Assembly (NCBI GenBank): GCA_958299035.1
Contig: CATQJL010000223.1
Location: forward strand, 47,542,162 to 47,606,161
Length of the DNA: 64,000 bases
DNA from: Cylicocyclus nassatus
Taxonomy: Eukaryota; Nematoda; Chromadorea; Rhabditida; Strongylidae
Direction: 5' to 3'
The notes under the pieces are model-generated. The model searched no databases. It saw nothing but the letters and a program-made list of their open reading frames with translations, and had not been told where the DNA came from. Within the stretch, counting starts at the first letter, position 1; every line of letters begins with the position of its first letter. A program made the translations under genes and the position numbers. This document shows positions 35,010-46,619 of this stretch, piece after piece.

Positions 35010-35960
35010 GGGGAGGGCGGCCAGGATCCTCCAAAGGCTCGCCGCTGCTTCTCCAGGCGTATCCGTGGGATGTAATTTTCATTTCACGCCTGCCTCGCAC
35101 CTATGTCGCAACTATCTGGCACATTCGTGCATTAGTTCCCCTCCGGACTCCTGCCTTGTTTCTCCTGACGTTAATTGGAGGTCAGCATATAAGCGACGAG
35201 TAAAGGAATTCCAAAAAAATGAAAGTGCTGTGAAAACAGACATCAAAATAACCAGACAGATAACAAAATGTTTGTGACCGTGGGCATTAGAGAAGTAGTA
35301 GGTGAGATTAGGGGCGTTAAACGCTAACTAAATGTTTAGTCGATTCACAAGACTCCTCTGGAAAAATTATGCATGAAAAAATATTGATGAAAAAATCTGT
35401 AACCATTTTCCTCCAAAGAAGGTGCGACAAAAAGAGAACAAACATAGCAATAAGGTAAGACCGAACAAGAATAACAGAGGCGAATTTTGCTCTAAATCTA
35501 ATTTTCCTGAATTGAATAATAAATACATAATTATGGAAGATTCAGTGCTCATAAGATTGATTGTAGTGCAAATGGCCAGCTATATAACATGCGAAAAAAG
35601 ATAACTCCAAACTTTTTTTCAGAGCTGTACGTTTTTCAAAATTATCTGTAACCCGTCGCCCTGAGAAAACATTATCAGCTTTCATTCTACTCTCACCTAC
35701 CACATCTTCAATGAACACGATCGGAAGCACTTTCTTCCTTCTATAGCATTTTCATTATTTTTTGGGAATCATTTACTCGTCGCTTTTGTAATTCCTTTCT
35801 GATTATGCCAGTAGAAACAGGAAGATTGTCCGGAGGGGAACAAATGCGGGAACGTGCAGATAGGTGCGACGTAGGCGCGAGGTAGGCGCGAAGTGATAAT
35901 TACCTCCGCCGGGTGCGCCTGGAGAAGAAGGCCTTTGGAGGATCCTGACACGCCGCCGTT
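35010..35960. mobile_element. Foldback element, about 950 bp
   Basis: GGCGGCCAGGATCCTCCAAA at the left end mirrors TTTGGAGGATCCTGACACGC on the right, with arm matches including GCTTCTCCAGGCG, TTCGTGCATTAGTTCCCCTC and ACGAGTAAAGGAATTCC. The two ends are about 200-250 bases of good match; the middle is less conserved. Confidence 0.7.
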
Positions 35961-36064
35961 GGTCGGATATTTATTCTCAACATGCTAAAGGCTCGTTAAG
36001 CGCTGGCGCATGCGACTTACGTCTTGAGGTGAGCCGTAAGCAAAAAAAATGAGATTTCTTGTTA

Positions 36065-36983
36065 TTAGGTCGTTCCGAAAGTTCTTTCTGTTTTTTCAAC
36101 ATATCATAAAAACACTTGGAACGAGGAAAGAGAAACGCTTTAGGCACTATCCGACGCAACTTTTCTTCCTCTTTTCAACTGTCATATTCCTGTGCCGCTT
36201 GCTCTTGTGGTCAGTGAGATAATGGCCGAAATTTCGGACGCTGCAATGCAATTTTTTGGCAATCTCAGCTCCCTTCTCATTATTCTTTGAGATATCTTTT
36301 TCAGAAATCTTCACTTTTTCGAATTCACAAAACACACAAACGCTCTGAACATCAACAAGTCTTCGGTTTTCGAAACTTTCAAAAGTCGTTTATGATTGTA
36401 CACTATTTTTACAAAGTAACTGAGCGTTTACCGCTTCCAAATAGAAGATTTTGCATTTCACGGATACATCATGAGGCGGGTTCAAAATCAAGATTTATGG
36501 AAATTTTATTGCCAAAAACACAAACTAAGAAGAAAAAGCACTCATCAGAAAGAGAAGAAAAAGCTGCATCGAATGACACCTTATTTGTGCGCCGTTTCAT
36601 GTTCTATGGCTTTTGGCATCCCCAAAAGTGGAATTTGATAGCATCAGAAAAATAATTCCAAAAATGTTTTGAGGCTAGCTATAGATGCCAAAAAATTGCC
36701 TAAAATTGCGCTTTGCTTACTCTATCTAACTGTTATCAAGGCTTCTCCAAAAGTCAAAACAGAAGATTGTGAAATATTGCCAAAGTTGGACATGGTAAAA
36801 ACCATGGGTCCGAAATTTCGGCCATTATCTCACTGATCACAAGAACAAGCGGCACAGGAATATGACAGTTGAAAAGAGGAAGAAAAGTTGCGTCGGACAG
36901 TGCCTAAAGCGTTACCCTTTCTTCGTTCCACGTGTTTTTATGATATGTTGAAAAAACAGAAAGAAGTTTCGGAACGACCTAAT
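36065..36983. mobile_element. Mariner-like non-autonomous element (919 bp)
   Basis: Terminal repeats of about 170 bases, starting TTAGGTCGTTCCGAAAGTTC and ending GAACGACCTAA, flanked by TA. Between them about 560 bases show a low-quality frame (36287-36655) without a recognised transposase motif. Confidence 0.75.
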
Positions 36984-37090
36984 ATAAGCAAGCAACGTTT
37001 AAAACTTTTTGTTGCTGTCCAAATAATAGGCTCCTCAGACTGCATCAACAGCTGATTGAAGCAAGCATGTATTAGCGAACCATCTTTCAT

Positions 37091-37483
37091 TCAATATCGG
37101 CTATCATAACAATTCATCACTTCTGGGAGTTCATATACTGGTCTTTTGAGCTTTATCCAAGGATGAGGATTATGACGGAGATTACTGAGAATCGAGTTTT
37201 TTGTTTCTCCCAGTTCATTTTTACTGAACACATTGGTCAGAAAATTTGAAGTGAGGCTTGAGTCTTCTACTACAAAATGCTTGATGATCAGCCAATCGCA
37301 GCTAATGACCACCCATCGACAATGGGTCACATGTCCACAAGTTTCGGTGCTCATTATTTCTCCTAGGTATACTTCTTCCATAAATGCTTTTTCCGACTCG
37401 TAGTCAACAACGTATTGAAAGCAGGTTTGCAGAGAAGAGAAAATTTTGTGCAGTTGCGATAAGAAGGGAACAGCTTCGAACAA
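37091..37483 (-). CDS. Unrecognised ORF or terminal exon, about 130 aa
   Basis: An open minus-strand frame of normal amino-acid mix (HKIFSSLQTCFQYVVDYESE, SCDWLIIKHFVVEDSS, NPHPWIKLKRPVYELPEVMN). It has no ATG start and is preceded on that strand by GGTACCAG, a possible acceptor, so it could be a last exon. I do not recognise the family. It may equally belong to a mobile element. Confidence 0.3.
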   Translation of the reverse strand: MFEAVPFLSQLHKIFSSLQTCFQYVVDYESEKAFMEEVYLGEIMSTETCGHVTHCRWVVISCDWLIIKHFVVEDSSLTSNFLTNVFSKNELGETKNSILSNLRHNPHPWIKLKRPVYELPEVMNCYDSRY

Positions 37484-37740
37484 TCTGGTACCTTTAAGAT
37501 CTCAAAGTACTAACTTATTGGATTTCTCCATTATAAACCCGTGATTTTTTTAGCTGACGTCACCTTTTCTATCAATGAGTGGATATATTCACAGCTTCTG
37601 AAGAATCATCAGGCTTATAAAAAATCTTTGAGCCAAATTTTTGTTACGAGATTTTCGATTTCTTTTTGCAGATTTGGGTCGGAGTCGAAGGTAAGTCTTG
37701 ACTAAGCTAAATTTAGCTGTGCTGACAGCTAGATTAGGTG

Positions 37741-38020
37741 TAGTGATGTACCCAGGATTTCCGTTTGGGGGGAGGGGACAACATTCCGGAAAAATTTTTG
37801 GTATGCTCCACAAAATTTTCGCTGGCTTATAACCCCGAGTTCTTAGTAAAAGGGAGCTTAGCACCAGCCATGCCCGAAAATTTTATTTACAAGGTTCGAA
37901 TTTTTTAACAATTTTCAAAGTTATTTTAGTTATTTACAAGTATGAACAAGTCACTTGCACATTATTATGACAATGTAACTTTTGAAAATTTCGCGACCCA
38001 TTCTTGGGGGAGGGGGGGGG
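37741..38020 (+). mobile_element. G-tract hAT-like MITE, upstream of gene cluster
   Basis: TGTACCCAGGATTTCCGTTT then GGGGGGAGGGGAC, and at the other end CGCGACCCATTCTTGGGGGA with a nine-G run. Same family as 61974-62316; the termini are degraded. Confidence 0.5.
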
Positions 38021-38779
38021 GAGGGCTTTCCGCACTCCTTTGGTGGATTAGGTGCCTGCTAGATTCCAGTAGAGGTGTGACATAGCATGTACCGCTAATT
38101 ATCGCTAATGACGGTTGCGAAGTCTTCACACTTTGACTAAATACCTTACGCCCTTAGACCAAGGCGAGTAGGATTATCAGGTTGACAGCCGGAGAAATCG
38201 AGCCCCTATATCTCGCGGTGGGGTGCCGGTGCAGAGTGCCGTAGAAAAGGGTCCTTCTAGAGCGATATGTTGGACTCTGGCTTTGGAACTGGAGAAAACA
38301 ATTTCCTGGAGAAGTTGAGCCAGTATCCTTGATCGGTAAGGCACTCAAAAGGTCGCCAATGCATCGAGACCCTTCTCCACCCTGGGAAAATAGATTAATG
38401 AGCGAACGCACTGCCAATCCGCGCTGGAAGCAGGTCCCGGACAGTCCTTCTTTTGAATTCAAGACAACGACGGTTGTGTGGAGAGGAATGGGCGAAAATA
38501 CGGTAGCAACTCGTGTAGGCGTAGTTTCCGGTGTGTGATTGCGGACGTTTTACTTCACGCCAAAACGCTCAATGAGTTCCCAGAAGCACAGGAGGCCTGA
38601 TGTTGTTCTTGTCTGTAGCTCATTCCTGGATAGCTCAGTTTGAGTTCAAATAGGTTACTTCACTTACAGAGTTGTAGATGCTCTGTTTGACCTCGTGGAA
38701 CACGCAGTTTCTTTCTCCATTGGGGCAGGTTACTGTCACTCAGAACGTGCAAGAAGTTTCCTTTGCTCTACATTCCGTA
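38021..38779. promoter_or_regulatory. Region upstream of gene cluster; promoter expected here
   Basis: The sequence is less AT-rich than its surroundings, with two overlapping opposite open frames (38154-38462 minus, 38329-38538 plus) and no repeat detected. By position it should contain the cluster promoter and outron. No TATA box or initiator can be assigned with confidence. Confidence 0.3.
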
Positions 38780-38787
38780 TTTTTTAG
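38780..38787 (+). promoter_or_regulatory. Candidate spliced-leader acceptor, RPRD1 gene
   Basis: A T-run ending in AG lies eight bases before the ATG, which is too close for an ordinary untranslated exon and fits nematode trans-splicing. A short leader exon cannot be excluded from sequence. Confidence 0.5.
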
Positions 38788-38795
38788 GTGAGATA

Positions 38796-41363
38796 ATGTC
38801 TGGGTTCTCTGAAGTAGCTATGCGTGAAAGGCTTGCCAAGCTCAGACCTCAGCAGGACTCTATAAACACTTTGTCTTTGTGGTTAATGCATCATCATCGA
38901 CACATGGACGATATCGTACAGATTTGGTTGAAGGTAAAATGTATCTTTACTCGATGATCTTCCCATAAAATTGAAGTAGTTTTAGTTTTTACAGGAAGTC
39001 CGGAAGGAGACGAACTCTTCGCAGATTGTTAACTTGTTGTACGTTGCCAACGACGTCATTCAGAATAGTCGCAAGAAGAATCCTGAATTTATGACAAAAT
39101 TTTATGGTGTACTAGAGCCGGCTTTCAGGTAATGATTATATTACGTGATTGTAAGTGATGTGGTGTTGATTTATTTGCATCTGAAGGCACGCTGCGAAGA
39201 TATCTGGGCCAGAGCTTGATAAAGCTATGATCAAAACACTAAATGTTTGGAGAGATCGACAGATTTATAACGAAGAACAATTAGCGCCGTGAGTCCCTTT
39301 ACTTTGTACCTATTGTCCGCAGAAAACATGTGTATAAGAAGAAGTTTCATTTCAGTTTGGATGCAGTAATTAAAAGGCGGAAATCAAGCAGCAACAGTGG
39401 CTCAAATTCTCACCTGGCTCATGTCCATGCACCACTAATTCCAGAGCTCTTTCCTGCTTCAGTAAGTCTCTCGTTTTCATACTTTCTTGGTGTCTGCAAG
39501 GATTCAATATTTCATCTCTTAAAGTTATAGGTTTTTGGTTTCTTGATGCAAGGAAGTCGAGAACGTTGAAGCTTTTTTATCAGGAGTTAATATATTCTTC
39601 TTCTTATCTACATGCCCTTCATAAGTCATCTTCTGGATCGTTACGTTGTGCCACTACTTAATTACTACTTAACGCGCTCACTTTTGATAGTTCTTGATCT
39701 GTGCAAACGTCAATCCACACATTCATCGCCGCTTGCCTTGTTAACGCGTTTCCTAAATTAAAATCATCTGTTTGTTCAGAATCGTTAATGAAGTGCTAGC
39801 GTTACTCGCAACATCGTTTGAAAATTTCTTACAAGGAATGCATGTTTAGTCGAAGAGGCGGTTTGAATGGGATGTTTGCCATATTGAAGGGCATAAAATG
39901 CTGATTCCAAATCTGTCTTCCTTATCTGAGAGCTTTGTGGACGAGGAGATAGAGCGCTTATTGGAGCAAAAAATTGAATGTGCAGATAGAAGAAAAATAG
40001 CCGTAATTCTTTTTCTAGCTTCACTCTTGATTGCATTATTTGAGGGCTAGTAAGATTTGAGCAACTCATTTTGTCTCAATGCACATTCAGTTTTCATCTC
40101 CAAAAACGCTCAAAACTCGTCGTCCATGAAAGTATGCAGAAAGGGAAGGCAGGTTTGGATTCAGCATTTTATGCTCTTTATTATGGTATACATCTGATTT
40201 AAAAAGGCCACTTCGACTAAACAAGCTTCCCTTGTTAGTAAATTAATTGTTTGTAAAATTTGTTAAAACCTTCCACGCGGCAACAACAACGTCAGCATCT
40301 TTGCGTAGGAGATGCTGTCGATTGTTGAGTAAAGTTGTTGCTCCATCATTTTTATGGTAACCATTCTCTGTTCATTCTGGGGCATGAAATTCTGTAGTTT
40401 TGTAGAAACTATCCGTGTGTTTTTGTTGTGATCAGTTTAGTAATCATGATCAGTTATATGTGTTTGATTAGCCTTCACGGTAATTTGCAAATTCGCTATG
40501 ACCGCGATCATTAAATCACACACTTCAAATAGCTAAAATGTTCGCGTTCATCTGCCCGCGACTTGTGCAGCTCAGTTACTGTTCGCCCATCCGATAGACA
40601 ATGTTCATGAGAAAAATGCAGATGTAGCATCACGCAGGACGATCCTTTGTTATTTAGGCGGCGGCGCCTCCTCCAGAGTACGATTCGGAATCAGTTAGCA
40701 CAAACGTAACCGAGGTGTTGGAATCACTGAGGAAGCTCGATTATCCGCCCAGTGCAGATGCTGAAGTCAGGTGCGAGTCAATCTTTTTCAGCCCTCCATT
40801 AACTCATTTCATAATTGTAATTCAATTTTTTCAATAGTTTCATTTTCAGACACAAGATTGCTTCATATTCCGAAATGATTGCTACCCCTCAGTCACTTGA
40901 CACTATCAGGAACAGTGCAGAGGCGAAAAAGTTGTTGGCAGAAATTGATGAGGCCGAGCCGCTTGTCAAGGAGTATTGTCAAAGGTACCTTTTTTGGCTT
41001 CTATTTTCAATAACTTTTTGATGGAACTCTGTTCATTTTTTCAGGCTTGCTGATGAAATGTTAGAGCGTCGTAATCTGCAGAAGTTGTTTGATGATATGA
41101 TTGTAAACGTTCGCGCGACAGTGGATCTTCATGAAACACTCTTGAAGGAAGTCAGAAGAAAGGAGGAACGAGCGAGGAATGACCTCGCTGAGGTAGGTGA
41201 AGCTGTCTTACATGAGAAAATTGTTTGACTTCTGTTTTACCCTATTATTTTCTGACGATATGCATTTTATCAGGTAAGGAAAGCCTTTGACTCGCTCCCA
41301 GATCTCACAGAAGTCACTGAAGATGCACCACTTCCATCACTTGAAAATCTCTTCGATCTCTAA
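38796..41363 (+). CDS. rprd1: RPRD1-type CTD-interacting domain protein (8 exons, 321 aa)
   Basis: Exons 38796-38933, 38995-39128, 39187-39288, 39356-39461, 40658-40770, 40850-40984, 41045-41192, 41274-41363; all junctions are GT..AG and the frame stays open for 321 residues. The N-terminal ~130 residues match the CID fold of RPRD1A/B: MSGFSE start, LSLWLMHHHRH, VANDVIQNS and KKNPEF. In this family the CID binds phosphorylated RNA polymerase II CTD in the nucleus. The C-terminal ~150 residues are Glu/Lys/Arg-rich, as in the RPRD1 coiled-coil region (KEVRRKEERARNDLAE). Length is close to human RPRD1A/B (about 312-326). The start was chosen because TTTTTTAG ends at 38787, eight bases upstream, a likely spliced-leader acceptor; an in-frame ATG at 38763 would be removed by it. 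Intron 4 (1.2 kb) holds a foldback element. First gene of the proposed operon. Confidence 0.9.
39844..40222. mobile_element. Foldback element in RPRD1 intron 4
   Basis: GTTTAGTCGAAGAGGCGG mirrors GGCCACTTCGACTAAAC, and GGGCATAAAATGCTGATTCC mirrors GGATTCAGCATTTTATGCTC. It accounts for about a third of the intron and is absent from the coding exons. Confidence 0.75.
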
Positions 41364-41549
41364 AGTATCAATTGTTTTGTACTATGTATTAGCACTAGCT
41401 CTGTTAGTGTTATATGTATCACCATTTTCTGGATGCGGGTGTGGTATAATATTTTTCAAAGTGTAGTTCAAATGTACATAATTGTTAACTGTTCGTTCTA
41501 CGTTGTAAGTATTACTGTTATGTTTTTCTACTGCCATTTTCTTTCTGTT

Positions 41550-41555
41550 AGTAAA
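41550..41555 (+). terminator. Candidate poly(A) signal (AGTAAA variant) of RPRD1 gene
   Basis: AGTAAA lies 187 bases after the stop codon and about 102 bases before the next acceptor at 41657. It is a single-base variant of AATAAA; no perfect AATAAA is present in this gap. The spacing matches the other two gaps of the cluster. Confidence 0.4.
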
Positions 41556-41650
41556 ATCTGAGCAAGATGCTGTTATTGTATACCTGGTAAGGTCAGCCTA
41601 CGAAAGTTCTTTGCAAGAGGTGATAAATAGTGCTGCTGTCTGTACGAGTT

Positions 41651-41657
41651 CTTTCAG
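41651..41657 (+). promoter_or_regulatory. Candidate spliced-leader acceptor, DRG1 gene
   Basis: CTTTCAG, a near-consensus nematode 3' splice site, ends six bases before the DRG1 ATG at 41664. No donor or first exon is evident between it and the upstream gene. Confidence 0.65.
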
Positions 41658-41663
41658 ATTTGA

Positions 41664-44032
41664 ATGGGCATTGTCGAAAAAATTGCTGAGATCGAGCGAG
41701 AAATCGCACGGACGCAAAAGAATAAAGCTACTGAGTACCATCTCGGTCTCCTGAAGGTACGTTTTCATTCTGGAAAATATACATTTCCTATAAGGTCACT
41801 TTAGGCGAAGCTTGCAAAATACCGCCAACAGTTATTGGAACCTGTGGGAGGCAAGGGAGGAGCTAAGGGAGATGGCTTTGATGTTATGAAAAGTGGGGAT
41901 GCTCGTGTCGCAATGGTAGTTCAATATCTCAGTTTTTGTATCCATGAAAATTGATCCTTTTGCAGGTTGGATTCCCTTCTGTGGGAAAATCAACACTTCT
42001 TTCAAATATGACTAGCACTCAGTCCGAAGTGGCTGGATACGAATTTACCACACTAACTTGTATTCCTGGCGTTATTAATTACCAAGGGGCTAACATTCAA
42101 CTTCTTGATCTTCCTGGAATCATTGAAGGAGCATCTCAAGGCAAAGGTATATCGCGAAACTTTCTGTATTTTGATAGCTTTTTTATTTATCTCTGCAATT
42201 TCTACTCCTTCCTTATGATCCTTGCTCTGATTTTGTATCCACGCTACCAGCTTTCTCGTCTATTTCACCCGTTGCTCAATCATTCGGAACGTAGTTTACG
42301 TGTACATCGTCATCTTTCCGCGTAGGCCTTTCTGTTTTCAGAATATTAATTTCCGACATTTTTGCGTTACATCGTTGATTCCATTTTGGGAAAATCAGAA
42401 GCAGTAATTAATTCCAATTTTCTATTAATTATACTAATCTGTCCATCTCCAATCTTGTGCGTTAGTTTCATGTATAATAGCAAAAGGTTCATGTAGGAAA
42501 GTTTCACATCTTGAAGAAGTGTTCTTGAGGACGCGGACGACAGGTGATTGCTGTTGCTAAGACTGCTGATGTAATTCTAATGATGCTTGATGCGGGCAAA
42601 TCCGATCAACAACGACCCCTTTTGGAGAAAGAGCTGGAAAGTGTCGGAATTCGTTTAAATAAACAACCGCCACACATCTATGTGAAGCAGAAAAAGGTTA
42701 GTCACTAAGCTATCGATTTTTCGATGCTTCATTCAGTACTCGATCTAGGTTGGCGGTGTAAAATTCACTCACACTACTCCATTGACACATTGTAATGAGA
42801 AGATGATCATGACAATTCTACATGAATATAAGATATTCAATGCGGATGTTGTTTTTCGCGAAGATGCAACGTGAGTGCAAACGCTTTATACTCAGTCCAC
42901 AGTTGATACTCGTTATCAATGATCATGTGCTATGAGTATCAAACTCCGGTGTTTTTTCTTCTTTTTTCTAGCGTTTCACGGAGCTGTAAATAGCAAATCT
43001 TAATTCACTTTTACTTATGACTTGTATCAAGTTTTTGATCGTCTCCAATTTGAGCCTGTCATCTCTCCCCGTTCTGATTTTTCCTCTTATCTTTGAAAAA
43101 TGCTCCTGTGTGGACTTTTGGACCTGTGGACTCTTTTCTGTGTGGACTTGCTACTCGAAAGCCTCACAAAGCCTCATTATCCGTCCTCATTACTCCGTAA
43201 ACTGGATTGGTTTTTCGAATGATCGGCATGGGGTTATAACCGTCAAATTGAAATGACTCACTTATATTTTTAGTGTGGACGAGTTCATCGATGTCATACA
43301 GGGGAATCGGGTTTACATTCCTTGCTTATATGTGTACAATAAGATCGATCAAATATCTATAGAAGAAGTCGACCGTTTAGCGAGGTGAGCGATGTTAAAT
43401 TGACCGTCTTTATAGGTTTCTTTGACAGAAACAATCCATATTCTATGAGATTCGCAGAATCTGTTTCCTGCTTAAATGCTAATTTTTGCACAGTGAGAGA
43501 ATCCTTGTTGAACGTTCGAAGTTTATTCTGTAAAATTGTACTGGCTTCGAGTTACCTATGATCTGCTTAGAGGGATGTTGGAATGATTTTCAGGTTACCG
43601 CACCATGTCGTCATTTCTTGTGAAATGAATCTGAATATGGACTATCTTCTGGAGAAAATATGGGAATACTTAGCCTTAGTGCGTGTATATACGAAGAAAC
43701 CTGGAAATGCTCCGGATTTAGGTGAGTTGTGCACCTTTGTTATGGCTGTACCTATTTTGCGAAAGCTTTCACGGCTGAAGATGCCTATTTCTCTGTAGTA
43801 GTTAATAGAGTTGATCACATGTCACAGATATACTCTTTCAGGCCCAGAGGATGGAATTATCCTGCGTGCAGGCTGCACTGTGGAGCATTGTTGTCACGCG
43901 CTGCATCGAACACTGGCTAGCCAATTCCGATATGCTATTGTTTGGGGAACCAGTACCAAATTCTCTCCGCAAAGAGTTGGTATCCATCACAAACTAGATC
44001 ACGAGGATGTGATACAAATAGTCAAAAAATGA
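41664..44032 (+). CDS. drg1: Developmentally regulated GTP-binding protein 1 (8 exons, 367 aa)
   Basis: Exons 41664-41756, 41805-41915, 41966-42146, 42530-42696, 42749-42870, 43274-43384, 43594-43721, 43842-44032; the sum is 367 codons, the length of human DRG1. GTPase motifs are visible: G1 GFPSVGKST (about residues 70-78), G3 DLPG (116-119) and G4 NKID (247-250), followed by a C-terminal TGS domain (from about [14 protein letters not shown]) ending in [13 protein letters not shown]1 is an OBG/HflX-class translational GTPase that works with a DFRP1 (ZC3H15) partner on ribosomes in the cytoplasm; that is family knowledge. The start is preceded by TTCTTTCAG ending at 41657, leaving a six-base leader, as expected of a trans-spliced downstream cistron. 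The stop of the previous gene is 300 bases upstream. AATAAA lies at 44160-44165. No damage seen. Confidence 0.96.
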
Positions 44033-44159
44033 GTATGTGCAAATTGTGCTAGTTTTGTAATTTTATATGTGATTTTTTTGGATGCCACTTTAATTTCTGT
44101 ATCTTGGTGATATTTGTTAAGTTGTTGGTACAAATTTCTATTGTTATTGATTCGCCTGA

Positions 44160-44165
44160 AATAAA
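44160..44165 (+). terminator. Poly(A) signal AATAAA of DRG1 gene
   Basis: A perfect AATAAA, 128 bases after the DRG1 stop. A T-rich run (GAGCTTTTTTCACAC) follows about 25 bases later, reminiscent of the U-rich element in nematode intercistronic regions. The candidate acceptor of the next gene ends at 44261, about 96 bases downstream. Confidence 0.65.
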
Positions 44166-44250
44166 TTGTTACGAGTCGTAGTCTGCTCGAGCTTTTTTCA
44201 CACGTAAAGCCGTTTACTATCTTCCGTCGTGCACGGTTTCCCTTAATGCC

Positions 44251-44261
44251 GAGGTTTTTAG
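44251..44261 (+). promoter_or_regulatory. Candidate spliced-leader acceptor, TM2D2 gene
   Basis: GAGGTTTTTAG ends 46 bases before the TM2D2 ATG. A second possible AG (CATAACTAG, ending 44293) is closer to the start. Using 44293 would leave the short upstream ATG at 44297 in the leader; so would 44261. Confidence 0.45.
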
Positions 44262-44307
44262 TTTTGGTCTGGCGATTATTTTTGCATAACTAGAGAATGA
44301 GAAGAAA

Positions 44308-46290
44308 ATGATACGTTTGTTGCTTTTCTTGGCGACATGTCTACTGGCAGAATGTTCAGCGCTCAGCGAGGGCGAGGTCAGTTAGTTCATGTTTACTATA
44401 ACAATGTAAACATTACGAGTGTTGCCGTACGCCATGATTGCTCGTATATTATTCAGTAGATTTGTTGACATTATGACGAGAGCTTGGAAAGTTGATTTTT
44501 CTTGTTATTCATCTTCACTACTGCGAAGAGCAAATCGGCTAATACCTTTTGCGGACTTTTGGAATTTATTAAAACAATTTTACTGGACTACTTTTGATTA
44601 GAAGTGAACATGGAAATGTTGTGAAACCAATGACAGTGTGATTGCTGCTTCCCAACTTGTTCAATTTTCTTGCATTTTGATGGTTGAGAAATCACTCGAA
44701 TGATTTTCAATCTATTCATCTGGCCTGCCTGAGCGTAAGGTTTTGGTTTTCTTTCTTGCTTATTTTTTGATTGATTGTCACCGCTTTTTAAGAAAATTCA
44801 CAATGAATAAATTACACTAAATTCTATGCGCTTGTTTTTTTTCTCAGCATAACAGTGGTGGTCTCAGGGTTTCCGTCCGGGGAAGGGGGGAGGGGAGGCA
44901 AAGATTTTGGGGTGTGTCGTAGTCGACGCTACCATAATGTGTTACCCGATGATTTTGTACTGATGTTTTGTACGTTTCTGCGATCCAGTTCATAAAACAA
45001 TGTTTCTGCTTGTTTGCGATTTGCATTCAACGAAGGAAACTGCCAGCTGGCAGCCTTCTGAACACTTACAATCTGGCTCCTCCCTTTTGACACCGGTTGT
45101 GACTGAATTAACGTGGAACCGTAAAACTTGTAGTGTTCTGTGGGCAAATTAATGACTCGGCGTTCTTGTAGTGTCTGTTGAATCTTGCCGGAGAGTCCGG
45201 CTTGGGAATAAAGCAGTCAATAAAACCGTGTTCCATAGAAGCACGGTAAATCGAAAATCCATTGAACTCCAGCACAGTGTGCCTTAAAATCTTTGCGGGT
45301 CCACGACTCGAAAATTTAGAAAAGGGGGGAGTGGCGGCCGCCTTCGAAGAAATTTTTTCGAAAGGCTAATTTGGATTTTCACTGAAAAATTATGATTATG
45401 ATTAAAACAATTATTTAAAACAGTAAACAGGTGGCTTGTAATTTTTATAACCCGTGCTCGGTCTGCCATTGCAGCAAAGTGATGAGCGCTGACTATTTTT
45501 GCTTTGCTAATAAGTCTACATTTTTCTTCATGATTATGATTGTTGATATCATATTCATTTATTCGCACATGTTGCCGTACCCCCACATTTGAAGTTGTAG
45601 GTGGTGCTAACAGTATCAAAGGCAGCGTTGGATAGAGAGCGCTCAGCGGCAGATTCGTGCATGCAGGAAATGGAGGATTCATATCCTATGGGCCCTCTCG
45701 TGCCATGTGATTACCTACCTGAAGAGTTCATCGAATGCAGTATGCCAGAATTAGCTCCTCCGACACATAATGATACAGCTGTATGTTTTGACTATCGAAG
45801 TTAATGCTTTTATGCAGGGAATCCTTCAGGATACCGGCTATTGCACAAGATTTGGAGGACAAAAAGCTGAAGATATGGAGTGGACTCATGTTGCTTGTCG
45901 AGCTCTGCCCTGCATTGAATGTAGGGGACGACGGCATTTCTTAAAACGAGTGCCCTGCATCAAGTGAGTCTTTAAAATCATATAGTCTGAAAATAATGCG
46001 CGTTACGCTCTTATGGCTCTAGAAGAATTATGTACTTTAGTATCACTATGTGTAAGATGTCGGGTTTGACTTGCAGGTATACAGGACATCACTTCCTGTC
46101 AACGCTTTTATACTCCGTATTTCTTGGAGTTGTCGCCGTTGACAGGTTTTGTTTGGGTTACTCGGCAATTGCGGTGGGCAAATTAATGACTCTCGGCGGA
46201 TTGGGAGTATGGTGGATCATCGACATATTCCTTCTTGTCACTGGTAACCTTACACCAGCTGACGACTCAAACTGGGAACGGTACTTTTGA
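44308..46290 (+). CDS. tm2d2: TM2 domain-containing protein 2 (4 exons, 202 aa)
   Basis: Exons 44308-44376, 45601-45780, 45818-45963, 46077-46290. Residues 1-18 are a signal peptide ([18 protein letters not shown]). A lumenal Cys-rich region follows with [15 protein letters not shown] and [15 protein letters not shown], then the TM2 domain: helix [17 protein letters not shown], the family DRF motif (residues 154-156, VDRFCLGY), and a second helix near 162-186. The protein ends DSNWERYF. Length is slightly below human TM2D2 (about 214). TM2D proteins are membrane proteins that in flies affect Notch signalling; the biochemical role is unsettled. An upstream ATG at 44297 runs into TGA after four codons, so 44308 is chosen. 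AATAAA is at 44160-44165, and a candidate leader acceptor TTTTTAG ends at 44261. Intron 1 (1.2 kb) contains a G-tract repeat. Confidence 0.93.
44853..45471. repeat. G-tract repeat in TM2D2 intron 1
   Basis: It begins CAGTGGTGGTCTCAGGGTTT, with GGGGAAGGGGGGAGGGGAGG, and ends near CTCGGTCTGCCATTG. These are CAGTGGCGG-like hAT ends in inverted order. A second G-run sits at 45323-45331. Boundaries are uncertain. Confidence 0.4.
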
Positions 46291-46510
46291 TTTCGTTGTG
46301 ACGTTTACTTGCCTTGTAACTTATTGACATCACTTCCTCTTATTGCTTCTCAGCAGCTTTTTGTATACGTCAAACTCAGTCATCCAAAATTTTACTGGTA
46401 TTGCGCTTCCTTTTGTATCATGTCTTTCTATTGCCTCCAGAATTTAGTAATTCGTCTGGTTCTGTGATTTTTCATATTGTAGATACGGATCGTAGCTGAT
46501 TGTAGCATAC

Positions 46511-46516
46511 AATAAA
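46511..46516 (+). terminator. Poly(A) signal AATAAA of TM2D2 gene
   Basis: A perfect AATAAA 220 bases after the TM2D2 stop and 113 bases before the next candidate acceptor at 46629. Confidence 0.6.
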
Positions 46517-46619
46517 AATCTCCATTATGTCCGAATCTGCTACGATAACATGTTGCGAGCATACATATTTTAGTCATACAACCTTTACAGAGAATTTACT
46601 GCTTACAGTAGGAGAGTTG

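Noticed and set aside
36287..36655. Mariner transposase in the 919-bp element
   Set aside because: No DD34D-type motif or helix-turn-helix signature could be found. The frame is Lys/Ser/Phe-rich filler between long terminal repeats.
38154..38538. Overlapping opposite ORFs upstream of the cluster as a fifth operon gene
   Set aside because: Both are open by chance in less AT-rich DNA. Neither has a start with an acceptor, and no family was recognised.
38763..38795. Upstream in-frame ATG (38763) as RPRD1 start
   Set aside because: It lies before the TTTTTTAG acceptor, and the family begins at MSGFSE (38796).
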